Below are positions 43,135 through 52,767 of a stretch of 52,908 bases of DNA, in pieces. The stretch's first letter is position 1. Every line of letters starts with the position of its first letter. This DNA is from Candidatus Latescibacterota bacterium. Lineage in GTDB: Bacteria; Latescibacterota; UBA2968. The translations under genes were made by a program, and so were the position numbers. Location of the stretch: contig JAJEHL010000045.1 of the NCBI GenBank assembly GCA_022823725.1, positions 1-52,908 on the forward strand, written 5' to 3'. Under the pieces are notes generated by a model. The model did not search any database and had not been told where the DNA came from. It saw only the letters and a list, made by a program, of their open reading frames with translations.

Positions 43135-43902
43135 TTACCGCCCCATCCATCCGCCATCCACAGTCAAAGTCGCACCATTGACATAATTGGCTGCATCTGA
43201 ACACAAAAACACACACGCGCCTTTCAGATCATCCGGCTGCCCCCATCGCCCCTGTGGGATGCGCGTCAAAATTTGCTCGGAACGGACAGAATCACTGCGC
43301 AGAGCTTCGGTATTATCTGTTGCAATATACCCCGGTGCAATAGCATTGACATTCACCCCCTTGCCTGCCCACTCATTTGACAATGCCATCGTCAAAGTCG
43401 CAATACCGCCTTTAGCCGCAGCATAACCCGGCACGGTAATACCCCCTTGAAAACTCAGCAAAGACGCTGTAAAAACGATTTTGCCATGCCCGCGCGCCAC
43501 CATCTCTTTACCAAATTCGCGTGCGAGAACAAATTGTGCATTTAAATTTACCTCAATGACTTTGTCCCAGTATTCATCTGGATGGTCCACCGCGGGTTCC
43601 CGCAAAATTGTGCCCGCATTATTCACCAATATATCGACCTGAGCAACATCTGCTTTCACCTGTGCTATAAAAGCCCGCAAAGCATCTCGGTCAGAAAAAT
43701 CACATGCATAAGGGCGAAAACTACGGCCCAATGCCGCGACATCTCCTTCTACCTCACTACCCGACGCCAGCGATGCACTCACCCCCACAATATCGGCACC
43801 TGCCTCGGCCAACCCCTGGGCAAAAGCGCGGCCAATACCGCGCCGACACCCCGTCACCAGTGCAGTCTTATCGCTCAAATCAAACTTATCCAAAATTCCC
43901 AT
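43135..43902 (-). CDS. KduD-like short-chain dehydrogenase
   Basis: A 255-residue SDR with the Rossmann motif TGCRRGIGRAFA, NNAGTI, the YxxxK active site (YAAAKGG) and a preceding catalytic Ser region (TASLLSFQGG). The phrases SLLSFQGGITVPGYAAAKGG, NVNAIAPGYIATDNTEALR and RIPQGRWGQPDDL match KduD, 2-dehydro-3-deoxy-D-gluconate 5-dehydrogenase of uronate breakdown. Another closely related gluconate-type substrate is possible. AGGGG lies five bases before the ATG; the ADH stop is 11 bases upstream. Confidence 0.87.
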   Translation of the reverse strand: MGILDKFDLSDKTALVTGCRRGIGRAFAQGLAEAGADIVGVSASLASGSEVEGDVAALGRSFRPYACDFSDRDALRAFIAQVKADVAQVDILVNNAGTILREPAVDHPDEYWDKVIEVNLNAQFVLAREFGKEMVARGHGKIVFTASLLSFQGGITVPGYAAAKGGIATLTMALSNEWAGKGVNVNAIAPGYIATDNTEALRSDSVRSEQILTRIPQGRWGQPDDLKGACVFLCSDAANYVNGATLTVDGGWMGR

Positions 43903-43913
43903 AATAACCCCTG

Positions 43914-44930
43914 TTACGCCTGACAGTCCAAAAGCACTTTCATCACCTCGCCACCCGCCACCATCTGTTCAAACCCCTTTGCCGCGTCATCCAGCGGCAG
44001 TGTATCCGTAATCAGAGCTTTTACATCAACCGCGCCAGATGCCGCCAATCGAATTGCCCGCTCAAAATCCACGGGTTCGTACACGCGACACCCCACCAGA
44101 TGCAATTCCCGCCAAAAAAACCGCTGTAAATCTACAGGCGGCGGTTCAGCGTGTACCCCAACCAGCACAATAGTTCCGCGAACCCGTGCCAACTCCGTCA
44201 TGACCTTTGCACCGGGCGCACTGCCACTAACTTCAAACACGAGGTCTGCACCTGCACCCTCGGTCCAATCTTCTACATAAGCGAGAAGGTCTGTATCCAA
44301 TGGATTCACAATCTCAAAGCCCAATGCCCTCGCCTTTGCCAAACGAAAAGGATTCACTTCGGAAATCACCACCTCGGCCCCATCCAATCGCGCCGCCATT
44401 GCAACCAGCATCCCAATTGGACCACCGCCAATAACAACCGCGCGGTCGCCCAATTCCACTTTTGCACGTCGAACATCGTGGACAGCGACTGCAAGCGGTT
44501 CGATAAGCGCGCCGGCATCGTCGTCCAGTCCATCGGGTACGCGATGCAGACGATCGAGTGGTGCATTCCAAAATGCCTGAAATGCCCCCGCAGAGTCAAT
44601 ACCTAAAAAATTCAGATTCTGACAAACATGTCGATGACCCCGCCGGCAAGCCGCACACGCCCCACATGCCACCGTGGGTTCAACCACCACGCGCTCCCCC
44701 ACTTTGAACCCGGTATCTTTCGGAACATAGACAATTTCACCGCACATTTCGTGCCCCATCACCAGAGGAATTTGCACCCGCTGATCCATGTGACCCTGAT
44801 AAATATGTAAATCCGTGCCACATAAACCCGCCCGCGCCACCTTGATGAGCACCTCACCATCACCCGGTTTGGGTTCTGCAATATCGCGCAATTCAACCCG
44901 CTCGGGACCCAGATAAACAGACGCTTTCAT
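43914..44930 (-). CDS. Zinc-dependent alcohol/sugar dehydrogenase (MDR family)
   Basis: A 338-residue medium-chain dehydrogenase. Catalytic-zinc ligands are visible in GLCGTDLH and GHEMCGEIV. The structural-zinc set is CGACAACRRGHRHVC and the NAD motif is VVIGGGPIGMLVAM. It resembles sorbitol/threonine/galactitol-type enzymes, and the substrate is unresolved. The ATG at 44930 follows GGAGG by four bases; the longer frame to 45005 is unlikely. It is the first gene of the sugar dehydrogenase operon and divergent from dinG. Confidence 0.88.
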   Translation of the reverse strand: MKASVYLGPERVELRDIAEPKPGDGEVLIKVARAGLCGTDLHIYQGHMDQRVQIPLVMGHEMCGEIVYVPKDTGFKVGERVVVEPTVACGACAACRRGHRHVCQNLNFLGIDSAGAFQAFWNAPLDRLHRVPDGLDDDAGALIEPLAVAVHDVRRAKVELGDRAVVIGGGPIGMLVAMAARLDGAEVVISEVNPFRLAKARALGFEIVNPLDTDLLAYVEDWTEGAGADLVFEVSGSAPGAKVMTELARVRGTIVLVGVHAEPPPVDLQRFFWRELHLVGCRVYEPVDFERAIRLAASGAVDVKALITDTLPLDDAAKGFEQMVAGGEVMKVLLDCQA

Positions 44931-45097
44931 ATCACCTCCACAATAACCCTTGAAATTCAGGGCTTTGTAATGTATGTTACACCATATTAAATCGCCGCCA
45001 TGCAAGAGCCGATCGGAAAATCAAAACCGGTCGGCATTTATGATACTGCACAGAATTCAAACAGTCAACTTAAAGCATCCAGAATTTTTTATTTTTT

Positions 45098-47947
45098 ATG
45101 TCCATTCTCCACACCTACATAACCCTCGACCTCGAAACAACGGGTCTGAATCCGAAAGAAGCCGAAATAATCGAAATCGGTGCTGTCAAAGTCAAAGATG
45201 GCGAAATTACCGACCGCTTTCAGACTTATGTGCGCCCAAAAATGGGGGTGCCCGAAGAAACAACACGCCTGACGGGTATAGCATTCAAAGACATAAAAAA
45301 CGCCCCCCGTATCAACGCAGCTATCGAAAACTTTATGACCTTTGCGGGCGACCAGCCCCTCATCGTACACCAGGGCCGATTTGAAACTCGCTTTTTATCC
45401 GAAGCTTCTGGCCTGCCCTTTGGCAACAACATACACAGCGTGCGCGACCTCGCCCGGATTGCCTTGCCCAGTTTACCCGATCATCGGGCGAACACACTTG
45501 CAGACTATTTTGAAGTCAAATCCCAATCAGCGCACAAAGCACTTGGCGATGCCGAGCAACTCGCGGGCATATACTCGGGCGTCGTCGAGATCTTTCGCGA
45601 AACCTCATTCCGCACCAAACAACAAATACTGGGGCTTTTGCAAGGCACAAATAGCCCCTTGCTCAATATCTTTGTCGATCTGGGCAATGAAGCGGCCAAA
45701 AGCGAATTTATGAATCGCATTCGCGGCGGCGGGGCAGATGACCTACCCCTCTCCAATGTGGGCGGCGAAGAACCCCGAACGGAAACAGAGGATCACGCGC
45801 CTCTCGACATCGACATGCTCTGCACCCTGTTTGAATCCGGCGGCACATTTGACCAACAAACCGAAGGATATGAAGTGCGCGCCGAACAGATCGAAATGGT
45901 GCGCGCCATTGCCGACGCCTTCAACAACAACAACCTCCTCGTCGCCGAAGCGGGCACAGGCGTGGGCAAATCCATGGCCTATCTCACCCCGGCCATTCAC
46001 CACGCCGCACAAAATGGCCGCCGCATCATTGTTTCCACCAATACCAAAAATCTTCAGGAACAATTGTTCTTCAAAGACCTGCCCCACCTCGAACGCACCC
46101 TGAATATACCCTTCAGCTATGTCCTGCTCAAAGGTCGCAGCAACTATATATGCCTCAATCGGTGGCACGCAGCACTCGCCAATGCCGATACCTTCTTTAC
46201 CGAAGACGAGCGCGAAGGGGCTTTATCTCTCGTTATATGGGCAGAGCAAACGCAAACGGGCGACATTTCGGAAAACAATGGCTTTGATATGCGTCGCCAG
46301 GCCGGCCTGTGGGCAAAAGTGTGTTCCGACTCGGGGTATTGCCGCTCGCAAAAGTGCCGCACCAACGGGCAGTGTTTTGCCAACACCGTGCGCCGCTCTG
46401 CCCAAAAAGCACATATCGTGGTTGTCAATCACTCTCTGCTCTTTTCCGACATCGTCTCGGAAAATGCCGTGCTGGGCGAATACGAAGACCTCATCCTGGA
46501 CGAAGCCCACAACATCGAAAAAATTGCCGCACAATATTTGGGACGCGAACTCAATATATGGCACATCAAAAATTTTTCTGATCAACTGCGCAGCCCGGGT
46601 TTTCAAAGCACCGGCACCCTGCCTGCATTGCGCCACTGGATCGGTGTAGCCGATCTCAAAGACAATATATTCGCCACCTTTGACAAAGGCATTGGACGGG
46701 CTGTGAACGCCGCCGAAGACATCTATCTCAAAGCGCAGACCTTTTTTCAAGACCTCACGGAATTTTTGTATGGCAAACAGGGCAGTCGCAAATTTAACTA
46801 CACGCCAAAAGAGCGCTATCGTCCGGGTGAAAATACGTTTGAAACAGTCAAAGAAAGCCTTGAAGACTTTGCCGAAGCAGGCTCAGAACTCAATAACAGC
46901 TTAAAAAATCTGTGCGATTGGCTCAAAGACTTGCCCGACGACACCTTCCCCAACCAGGACGAACTCGTCAGTGAACTCGACGGACGCGCACAAGAATGCA
47001 GCGACCTGCTCGCAACCCTCAATCACTTGACCCATCCCGAAGACGAACAATGCGTTTACTGGTTTGAATTGCCAACCCGAGAAAACAGCAGTGACACGCG
47101 CCTGTTTTCCGCGCCCTTGCATGTCGCCGATGTATTGCGCGATGCACTCTACGACAAAATGCGCACCATCGTCTTCACATCGGCTACTCTGGGCATTCGC
47201 GGCAAACTCATCTACTTTCTTCAGCGCATGGGTCTCGATACCATGCCCGATGAGCGCGTGCAAACGAGTTGCCTGGGTTCTCCCTTTGACTACGATCTAC
47301 AAGCCCTTGTCTGTGTGCCGCAATTTATACCATCACCTAAATCTCCTCATTTTCAACGCGCCGTTGACGATTTATTACGCCATCTCGCACGCGAAATCGG
47401 ACGGGGCACGCTGGCATTATTTACGTCCTATAGCATGCTCAACCAATCTTATGACGCACTCAAAAACGATCTATCGTCCGATGGCATCTTGCTCCTGGGA
47501 CAGGGGATAGACGGTGCGCGCGGCAGCATTACCGACCGCTTTAAGACCCACCGTCGCGCAATGCTCTTGGGCACCGACAGTTTCTGGGAAGGGGTAGATA
47601 TACCCGGCGAAGCCCTCGAAATACTGGGCATTATTCGCCTGCCTTTTGCCGTGCCATCTGAACCCCTTGTTGCAGCGCACATGGAAGAACTCGAAAAACA
47701 GGGCAAAAATCCATTTTTATACTATTCTGTCCCCGAAGCCATTCTCAAATTCCGCCAGGGTTTTGGTCGCCTGATACGCAACAAATCCGACAGAGGTATT
47801 GTCATCGTCTTCGACAGTCGGGTTTTATCTACCTTTTACGGGCGGGCGTTTCTCGAAGCACTCCCAGTTCAGCATCGGGCGTTTCGGGCACCAGACCATT
47901 TATTACAAACCATCAAAAGCTGGTTCGACAAAGTGAGCGCGGCGTGA
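45098..47947 (+). CDS. dinG: DinG-type helicase with N-terminal DnaQ-like exonuclease domain
   Basis: A 949-residue superfamily 2 helicase of the XPD/DinG branch. Residues 1-170 are a DEDD exonuclease (ITLDLETTGLNP with D11 and E13; HKALGDAEQLAGIY). The helicase begins near 265: Walker A EAGTGVGKS (~285) and DEAH box LDEAHN (~467). Four Cys between them (CLNRW, CSDSGYC, CRTNGQC) could hold an iron-sulfur cluster. The C-terminal motif is FRQGFGRLIRNKSDRG. This layout is that of the Gram-positive-type DinG, in which the helicase activity is reported lost in some members. ATG 45098 has no Shine-Dalgarno sequence, only a T-rich leader. Confidence 0.9.
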   Translation: MSILHTYITLDLETTGLNPKEAEIIEIGAVKVKDGEITDRFQTYVRPKMGVPEETTRLTGIAFKDIKNAPRINAAIENFMTFAGDQPLIVHQGRFETRFLSEASGLPFGNNIHSVRDLARIALPSLPDHRANTLADYFEVKSQSAHKALGDAEQLAGIYSGVVEIFRETSFRTKQQILGLLQGTNSPLLNIFVDLGNEAAKSEFMNRIRGGGADDLPLSNVGGEEPRTETEDHAPLDIDMLCTLFESGGTFDQQTEGYEVRAEQIEMVRAIADAFNNNNLLVAEAGTGVGKSMAYLTPAIHHAAQNGRRIIVSTNTKNLQEQLFFKDLPHLERTLNIPFSYVLLKGRSNYICLNRWHAALANADTFFTEDEREGALSLVIWAEQTQTGDISENNGFDMRRQAGLWAKVCSDSGYCRSQKCRTNGQCFANTVRRSAQKAHIVVVNHSLLFSDIVSENAVLGEYEDLILDEAHNIEKIAAQYLGRELNIWHIKNFSDQLRSPGFQSTGTLPALRHWIGVADLKDNIFATFDKGIGRAVNAAEDIYLKAQTFFQDLTEFLYGKQGSRKFNYTPKERYRPGENTFETVKESLEDFAEAGSELNNSLKNLCDWLKDLPDDTFPNQDELVSELDGRAQECSDLLATLNHLTHPEDEQCVYWFELPTRENSSDTRLFSAPLHVADVLRDALYDKMRTIVFTSATLGIRGKLIYFLQRMGLDTMPDERVQTSCLGSPFDYDLQALVCVPQFIPSPKSPHFQRAVDDLLRHLAREIGRGTLALFTSYSMLNQSYDALKNDLSSDGILLLGQGIDGARGSITDRFKTHRRAMLLGTDSFWEGVDIPGEALEILGIIRLPFAVPSEPLVAAHMEELEKQGKNPFLYYSVPEAILKFRQGFGRLIRNKSDRGIVIVFDSRVLSTFYGRAFLEALPVQHRAFRAPDHLLQTIKSWFDKVSAA

Positions 47948-49365
47948 ATACCAAATACCAAATTGCCATACGCGAACCCCTTCGGGAATTACTGGTAAAA
48001 ATTCCTCAGCGCAATCATCCGCTCGTCGGGCATGCCTATCACTTCGCCAATGCCAGCCACGAAGGCCAGGACCGCGACGCAGGGCAACCGTATATCACCC
48101 ATCCCATTGGCGTGGCTCTCATTCTGGCTTCTGAATTGGGCTTTGCACGCGACGCGGAAATGATGGCGGCGGCACTGTTACACGACGCCGTTGAAGACTC
48201 TGCCCTGACCCTTGGCGACATTGAACCCACCTTTGGAAAAAATATCGCTACCCTCGTCAGCGGCGTTACAAAAGTTGAAGGCTTAAAAGCTGGACGCACT
48301 GCGCGGCGCATTGCCACCTTGCAACACCTGTTCACCCATGCCAGCCGAGACCCGCGCGTTCTCATTCTCAAATTGGCTGACCGCATGTATAACATGCGCA
48401 GCCTCGATGGCATTGCAGAACTCGACAGGCGGCAACGCATTGCGCGAGAAACCATTGATATATACGCACCTCTATCGCACTTGTTGGGCATGGCCCGCAT
48501 CCGCCGAGAGCTTGAAGACCGCAGTCTTTTTTGTCTCGAACCGCGCATTACAAATCAGATACAGACGACACTTAGAACAGAACCGACCGAGCACCTCGTA
48601 ACATTCCAGGACACAATTCGCAACCTGCTCAATGCAAACGGCGTGCGGACAAGTGTGCGCTTACAAGAGAAGAGTTTGAGCAGCATTTACCGCAAAATGC
48701 GACATCGCCCCCTCAGTCAAATTCAGGATCGCTACGCTATCGAAGTCATTGTCTCGCGTCGTCGATTGTGTTATTTGGCTCTGGGAATTTTACACGAACA
48801 ATTCCTGCCCGTAATGGAGCGTTTCAAAGACTTTATTGCCCTGCCCAAACGCAATGGCTATCAGGCCCTGCATACCTGTGTCCACCACAGAGACCAACGC
48901 TACGAACTCCACATTCAAACCCCCGCAATGCATCGCCTGGGCGAATTTGGCATTGCCGCATTGCGCGGAGATGCAGAGCACGAAGAGCGACGCACGCGCT
49001 GGTTGCACGATTTTGTCGATTGGTACGACCGCGCTGACGCCTCCCATCACCTGATGTCCGAACTCAAACGCATTCTCTTTACCCGAGAAATAGTCACACT
49101 CACACCCAGAGGTGATCCCTTTATTTTGCCCGAAGATGCGACCCTTGCCGATTTTGCCTTTGCCGTACATACCGACCTCGGCTTGCAATGCAAAGGAGGT
49201 CGCATCAACGGCGCGCGGGCTTATCCGTTCTCCAAACTTACCTGGGGCGACACCGTTGAAATTGACACCGATCCAACCCAACATCCCAAAAAGAGTTGGG
49301 TCAGCCGCGTAAAAACCTATCGCGCGCGCCGCCACATTCAGCACTACCTCAACAGTCAAAAATAA
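47944..49365 (+). CDS. RelA/SpoT homologue, hydrolase-type with altered synthetase domain
   Basis: A 473-residue protein with HD hydrolase (~25-190), synthetase-like (~215-345) and TGS (~375-440) domains; the ACT/helical C-terminus is absent. The hydrolase keeps ITHP, LLHDAVED (H80-D81) and LKLADRMYNMR. In the synthetase region, Arg positions are changed: GREK becomes LQEK, FRVI becomes IEVI and QIRT becomes HIQT. PKRNGYQALHT is intact. Degradation of (p)ppGpp is therefore more likely than synthesis. The GTG start overlaps the dinG stop (GTGA), a translational coupling. Confidence 0.85.
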   Translation: MNTKYQIAIREPLRELLVKIPQRNHPLVGHAYHFANASHEGQDRDAGQPYITHPIGVALILASELGFARDAEMMAAALLHDAVEDSALTLGDIEPTFGKNIATLVSGVTKVEGLKAGRTARRIATLQHLFTHASRDPRVLILKLADRMYNMRSLDGIAELDRRQRIARETIDIYAPLSHLLGMARIRRELEDRSLFCLEPRITNQIQTTLRTEPTEHLVTFQDTIRNLLNANGVRTSVRLQEKSLSSIYRKMRHRPLSQIQDRYAIEVIVSRRRLCYLALGILHEQFLPVMERFKDFIALPKRNGYQALHTCVHHRDQRYELHIQTPAMHRLGEFGIAALRGDAEHEERRTRWLHDFVDWYDRADASHHLMSELKRILFTREIVTLTPRGDPFILPEDATLADFAFAVHTDLGLQCKGGRINGARAYPFSKLTWGDTVEIDTDPTQHPKKSWVSRVKTYRARRHIQHYLNSQK

Positions 49366-49366
49366 A

Positions 49367-49684
49367 ATGCCTCGCATTCTTTTATATTTCACTATCATCC
49401 TGACCTTTGCCTGTTCGGGAACCAATCCCGTACTCGAAAGTCAAAAAATTAAGGTCTCACAAGCCCAAAAGACACTACGCGAAGAACGCATCCGCCTGCA
49501 AACCCTGCGCGACAGCCTGCAAAGCGAAATTCGCCGCAATATCGCTTTGGGCATTCCAAAAGAACAGGCAGAACAAATAGAACACACCCGCATCAAAATT
49601 CAGGAAACCATTGTCGTGGCATCGGAGAGAAATTTGATAGCGCAACAAGCTCTACTCGACTCGCTCACAAAATATTCCCCTTGA
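49367..49684 (+). CDS. Small predicted lipoprotein with coiled coil
   Basis: A 105-residue protein: a short leader RILLYFTIILTFAC ending in a possible lipid-modified Cys (TFAC, not an ideal lipobox), then a long charged helix (SQAQKTLREERIRLQTLRDS and on). It may attach to the outer membrane as a helical rod. No family is recognised. It starts one base after the upstream stop codon, so it belongs to the dinG-rsh transcript. Confidence 0.65.
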   Translation: MPRILLYFTIILTFACSGTNPVLESQKIKVSQAQKTLREERIRLQTLRDSLQSEIRRNIALGIPKEQAEQIEHTRIKIQETIVVASERNLIAQQALLDSLTKYSP

Positions 49685-49802
49685 GGCTCTGGTATTTACA
49701 AATCATTTACAAATATTAACTTGCACTAATAGCACAAATTTATCATATTGTCCATAATATACTTGTACTTCCCCAAAATTCAGAACAAGAGGAGGAGCAT
49801 TC

Positions 49803-51275
49803 GTGTCCAATCGCAAACATTTTCCTGTTGCGCCCAAACTTGCGTATGCATCCACGGGACTCGAACCCTATATCCCCTCGGCAGAACAGCCGTGGAATGA
49901 GCACCGGGCGGCACACCTCTTGAGGCGCACCCTCATTGGCCCAACGCCAAGAGAAATCGCAGAAGCCGTGCAAAGCACGCCAGAAGCCGTTGTAGATCGC
50001 CTTCTGGAAACACCTTTTTTGCCCCCTAATCCACCCGATAGCTGGGTCAACGAAGACCCATTTCAAAAACCCGACGCAGACCAGCGCAAAATTGAGCGTG
50101 CGCGCGTTGACCAGACCCGTGCCTGGTGGATGGAACTCATCGTCAATCAGGGGTTCTCAATTCAAGAGCGCATGGTGCTCTTCTGGCACGATCACTTTGC
50201 CACCCAGGCAAAAGATGTCAGACGCCCTCAGTGGATGTATCTTCAAAATTTCCTGTTCCGCAAACACGCCGTCGGCAACTTCAAAACAATAGTTGAGGGC
50301 GTCACGCGCGACCCGGCCATGATCTACTACCTCGACAGCAACTCCAACAGAGTGGGCAGGCCCAATGAAAATTACGCCCGAGAACTCATGGAATTGTTCA
50401 CTATGGGCGAGGGCAGCACCTACACAGAACACGACATCGGAGAAGCGGCTCGCGCGCTCACGGGGTGGATTGTCGTAGGCAAACAACCCACTTTTAGAGA
50501 GAATCGATTCGACAAAGGCCAGAAAACATTCCTGGGGCAAACCGGCAACTTCAATGAGCAAGACATTATCGACATCATTTTCCAGCAAGAAATCACAGCA
50601 GAATTTATATGTGGCAAACTCTATCGCGAATTTGTCTATGAGCATCCAGACAAAAACGTCGTCTCGGAACTCGCGCAAATCATGCGCGATAACGATTACG
50701 AAATCAAACCCGTGCTGAAGGCATTGTTCTTGAGCGCGCACTTTTTTGATCCCGCCATCATCGGCGCCAAAATCAAAAGTCCCGTCGAACTCGTCGCCGG
50801 CACAGCGCGCAGTCTCGGTTTTAAAGCGGGTAGAGGCAGGAGCATCAGTTCCGAATACCTCGTTTACATCGCCCAGGTACTCGGTCAAAAACTGCTCGAT
50901 CCTCCCAATGTGTCCGGGTGGCCGGGATATCGGCTGTGGATCAGCACGTCAACACTGCCCGAACGCCACAAAATGACCGACGAAATGGTCGATGCCAGAC
51001 CGCGCAATCCCAACCGTTACACCATCCTCAACCCGGATACTGTGGGATTCGTCAAGGCATTTCCCGATCCCTACGACGCGGAAAAACTCGTTCGCGCCCT
51101 GGGAGAATGCCTGACCGCCTTTCCAGTTGATGATTATCGCCGCGAAATGTTTTTGGAAACGCTACTCGAAGGTGCCGATGTCTATGACTGGAATCCCGAC
51201 GCTGTTGCAGCACCTCGACGCATCAAAAATATTCTCAAACTCATCTTTGAATTGCCAGACTATCAACTGAATTAG
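49803..51275 (+). CDS. DUF1800 family protein
   Basis: A 490-residue DUF1800 protein: HLLRRTLIGPTPREI near the N-terminus, QERMVLFWHDHFATQ, YLDSNSNRVGRPNENYARELMELFTMGEG, ALTGW and DPPNVSGWPGY are the family landmarks. No clear signal peptide is visible. The GTG start at 49803 follows GAGGAGGA by about six bases. DUF1800 and DUF1501 genes travel together across several phyla, usually as a secreted protein pair of unknown function. Here DUF1501 follows by 21 bases. The 118-base gap upstream holds A/T-rich sequence but no convincing promoter. Confidence 0.9.
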   Translation: MSNRKHFPVAPKLAYASTGLEPYIPSAEQPWNEHRAAHLLRRTLIGPTPREIAEAVQSTPEAVVDRLLETPFLPPNPPDSWVNEDPFQKPDADQRKIERARVDQTRAWWMELIVNQGFSIQERMVLFWHDHFATQAKDVRRPQWMYLQNFLFRKHAVGNFKTIVEGVTRDPAMIYYLDSNSNRVGRPNENYARELMELFTMGEGSTYTEHDIGEAARALTGWIVVGKQPTFRENRFDKGQKTFLGQTGNFNEQDIIDIIFQQEITAEFICGKLYREFVYEHPDKNVVSELAQIMRDNDYEIKPVLKALFLSAHFFDPAIIGAKIKSPVELVAGTARSLGFKAGRGRSISSEYLVYIAQVLGQKLLDPPNVSGWPGYRLWISTSTLPERHKMTDEMVDARPRNPNRYTILNPDTVGFVKAFPDPYDAEKLVRALGECLTAFPVDDYRREMFLETLLEGADVYDWNPDAVAAPRRIKNILKLIFELPDYQLN

Positions 51276-51296
51276 ACTTGAGGCAAGGAGTTCGTT

Positions 51297-52718
51297 ATGA
51301 ACAGACGCGACTTTATGAAAAATGCGACCCGCGGTGGTGCCGGGTTTGCGCTGGGCGGTTTTATGACGCGGGCTTATGGGCGCGCCGAAGCTATTGGCCC
51401 CCTATCTGCAACAGCCCTCAGCGAGACCGACCGCGTGCTCGTTATCATTCGCCTCAATGGCGGTAACGACGGCCTCAACACCCTGGTCAACTTTGAAAAC
51501 GACGCCTATTATCAGGCGCGTCCCAAAATCCACATCACAAAAGAAGAAGCCCTCAGACTCACCCCAACACAGGGCCTGCACCCCCAACTCACCGGATTCA
51601 AAGAACTCTACGACGAAGGTCAGTTGATGGCCATGCAGGGCGTGGGATATCCCAACCCCAACCGATCGCACTTCCGCTCGACCGATATCTGGTTGACCGC
51701 ATCAAATTCCAACGAATTTTTGAACCACGGTTGGCTGGGGCGCTATTTTGAATCCCAGACTCCGGGCTTCCCAGACACCCTGCCAGAACAACCTCTCGCC
51801 GTTGACATCGGTCCCGTGCTTTCTCTTGCTCTATTGGGCAAAAACGGTGCCATGGGCATTGCCCTGCGCAACCCCAGGCAATTTGTCAATCTCGTGGAGC
51901 GGGGCAACAAAATTATCGAAGACGGTAAAATCCCCACACCGGCTGGATTTGAACTCGACTTTATCCGCCGCATCAACTTTGAATCCCTGCAATATTCCTC
52001 ACAGGTCAGAGATGCCGCAGATAAAGGCGCGAACAGAGTTGAATATCCCGCCAATAATCCGCTCGCCAACCAGCTCAGTCTGGTCGCGCGGCTGATCGCT
52101 GGCGGCTTACAATCCAAAGTGTATCTGGTCTCACAAGGCGGATACGACACACACTCCAATCAGCTCAACCGCCACAACACCTTGATGAGATATCTCAACG
52201 AAGCAGTCACGTCTTTTGTTCAAGACCTGCGGCAACATCAATTGCAAGACCGCGTACTCGGCATGAGCATTTCGGAATTTGGTCGTCGAACAAAAGAAAA
52301 CGGTAGCGCAGGCACCGATCACGGCACATCAGCACCTATGTTCTTCTTCGGCCCATCGGTCAATGCGGGCATTGCGGGGCCAGCCCCCAACTTTGAACAA
52401 GTTGACAGGCGCGGTGACTTTTACTACGATTACGACTTTCGCCATGTCTATGCCTCGGTACTCAAAGATTGGTTTGACGTATCACAAGATATTGTCTCGA
52501 ACATCTTTTCATCCAATACGTCTCACATACCCATTCTCAGACCAAAGCTCGATCTCGCCAAAGTTGACTTTAATGCCGACGGCAACCTCGACTTCAACGA
52601 CTTTATCCAATTTGCCCAGGCCTATGGGAGCAATGAAGCCAAATTCGACTTGGACGGCGATGGCAAAGTTGGTTTTAGCGATTTCTTGAGATTTGTTGAT
52701 GCCTACCGAAACCGTTAA
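51297..52718 (+). CDS. DUF1501 protein with Tat signal and dockerin-like EF-hand repeats
   Basis: A 473-residue exported protein. The N-terminus MNRRDFMKNATRGGAGFALG is a twin-arginine signal. The DUF1501 domain (sulfatase-like fold) shows VIIRLNGGNDGLNTLV, YPNPNRSHFRSTDIW, GGYDTHSNQ, SEFGRRTKENGSAGTDHG and FGPSV. Residues ~425-470 hold two calcium-binding loops, DFNADGNLDFNDF and DLDGDGKVGFSDF, arranged like a dockerin or type-I anchoring module. These last repeats are typical of Latescibacterota-like genomes. The ATG has AAGGAG upstream. Confidence 0.92.
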   Translation: MNRRDFMKNATRGGAGFALGGFMTRAYGRAEAIGPLSATALSETDRVLVIIRLNGGNDGLNTLVNFENDAYYQARPKIHITKEEALRLTPTQGLHPQLTGFKELYDEGQLMAMQGVGYPNPNRSHFRSTDIWLTASNSNEFLNHGWLGRYFESQTPGFPDTLPEQPLAVDIGPVLSLALLGKNGAMGIALRNPRQFVNLVERGNKIIEDGKIPTPAGFELDFIRRINFESLQYSSQVRDAADKGANRVEYPANNPLANQLSLVARLIAGGLQSKVYLVSQGGYDTHSNQLNRHNTLMRYLNEAVTSFVQDLRQHQLQDRVLGMSISEFGRRTKENGSAGTDHGTSAPMFFFGPSVNAGIAGPAPNFEQVDRRGDFYYDYDFRHVYASVLKDWFDVSQDIVSNIFSSNTSHIPILRPKLDLAKVDFNADGNLDFNDFIQFAQAYGSNEAKFDLDGDGKVGFSDFLRFVDAYRNR

Positions 52719-52746
52719 GCATCCGGCATCGTCTGAAACTATGAAA

Positions 52747-52767
52747 GCCCCGGTCACACACCGGGGC
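52747..52767 (+). terminator. Terminator stem whose T-run is replaced by the second IS copy
   Basis: GCCCCGGT, a five-base loop and ACCGGGGC form a perfect 8-bp stem after the DUF1501 gene. The T-run expected after it is absent; the IS terminal repeat begins at the next base, 52768. The IS thus sits exactly at the foot of the stem. Confidence 0.75.
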
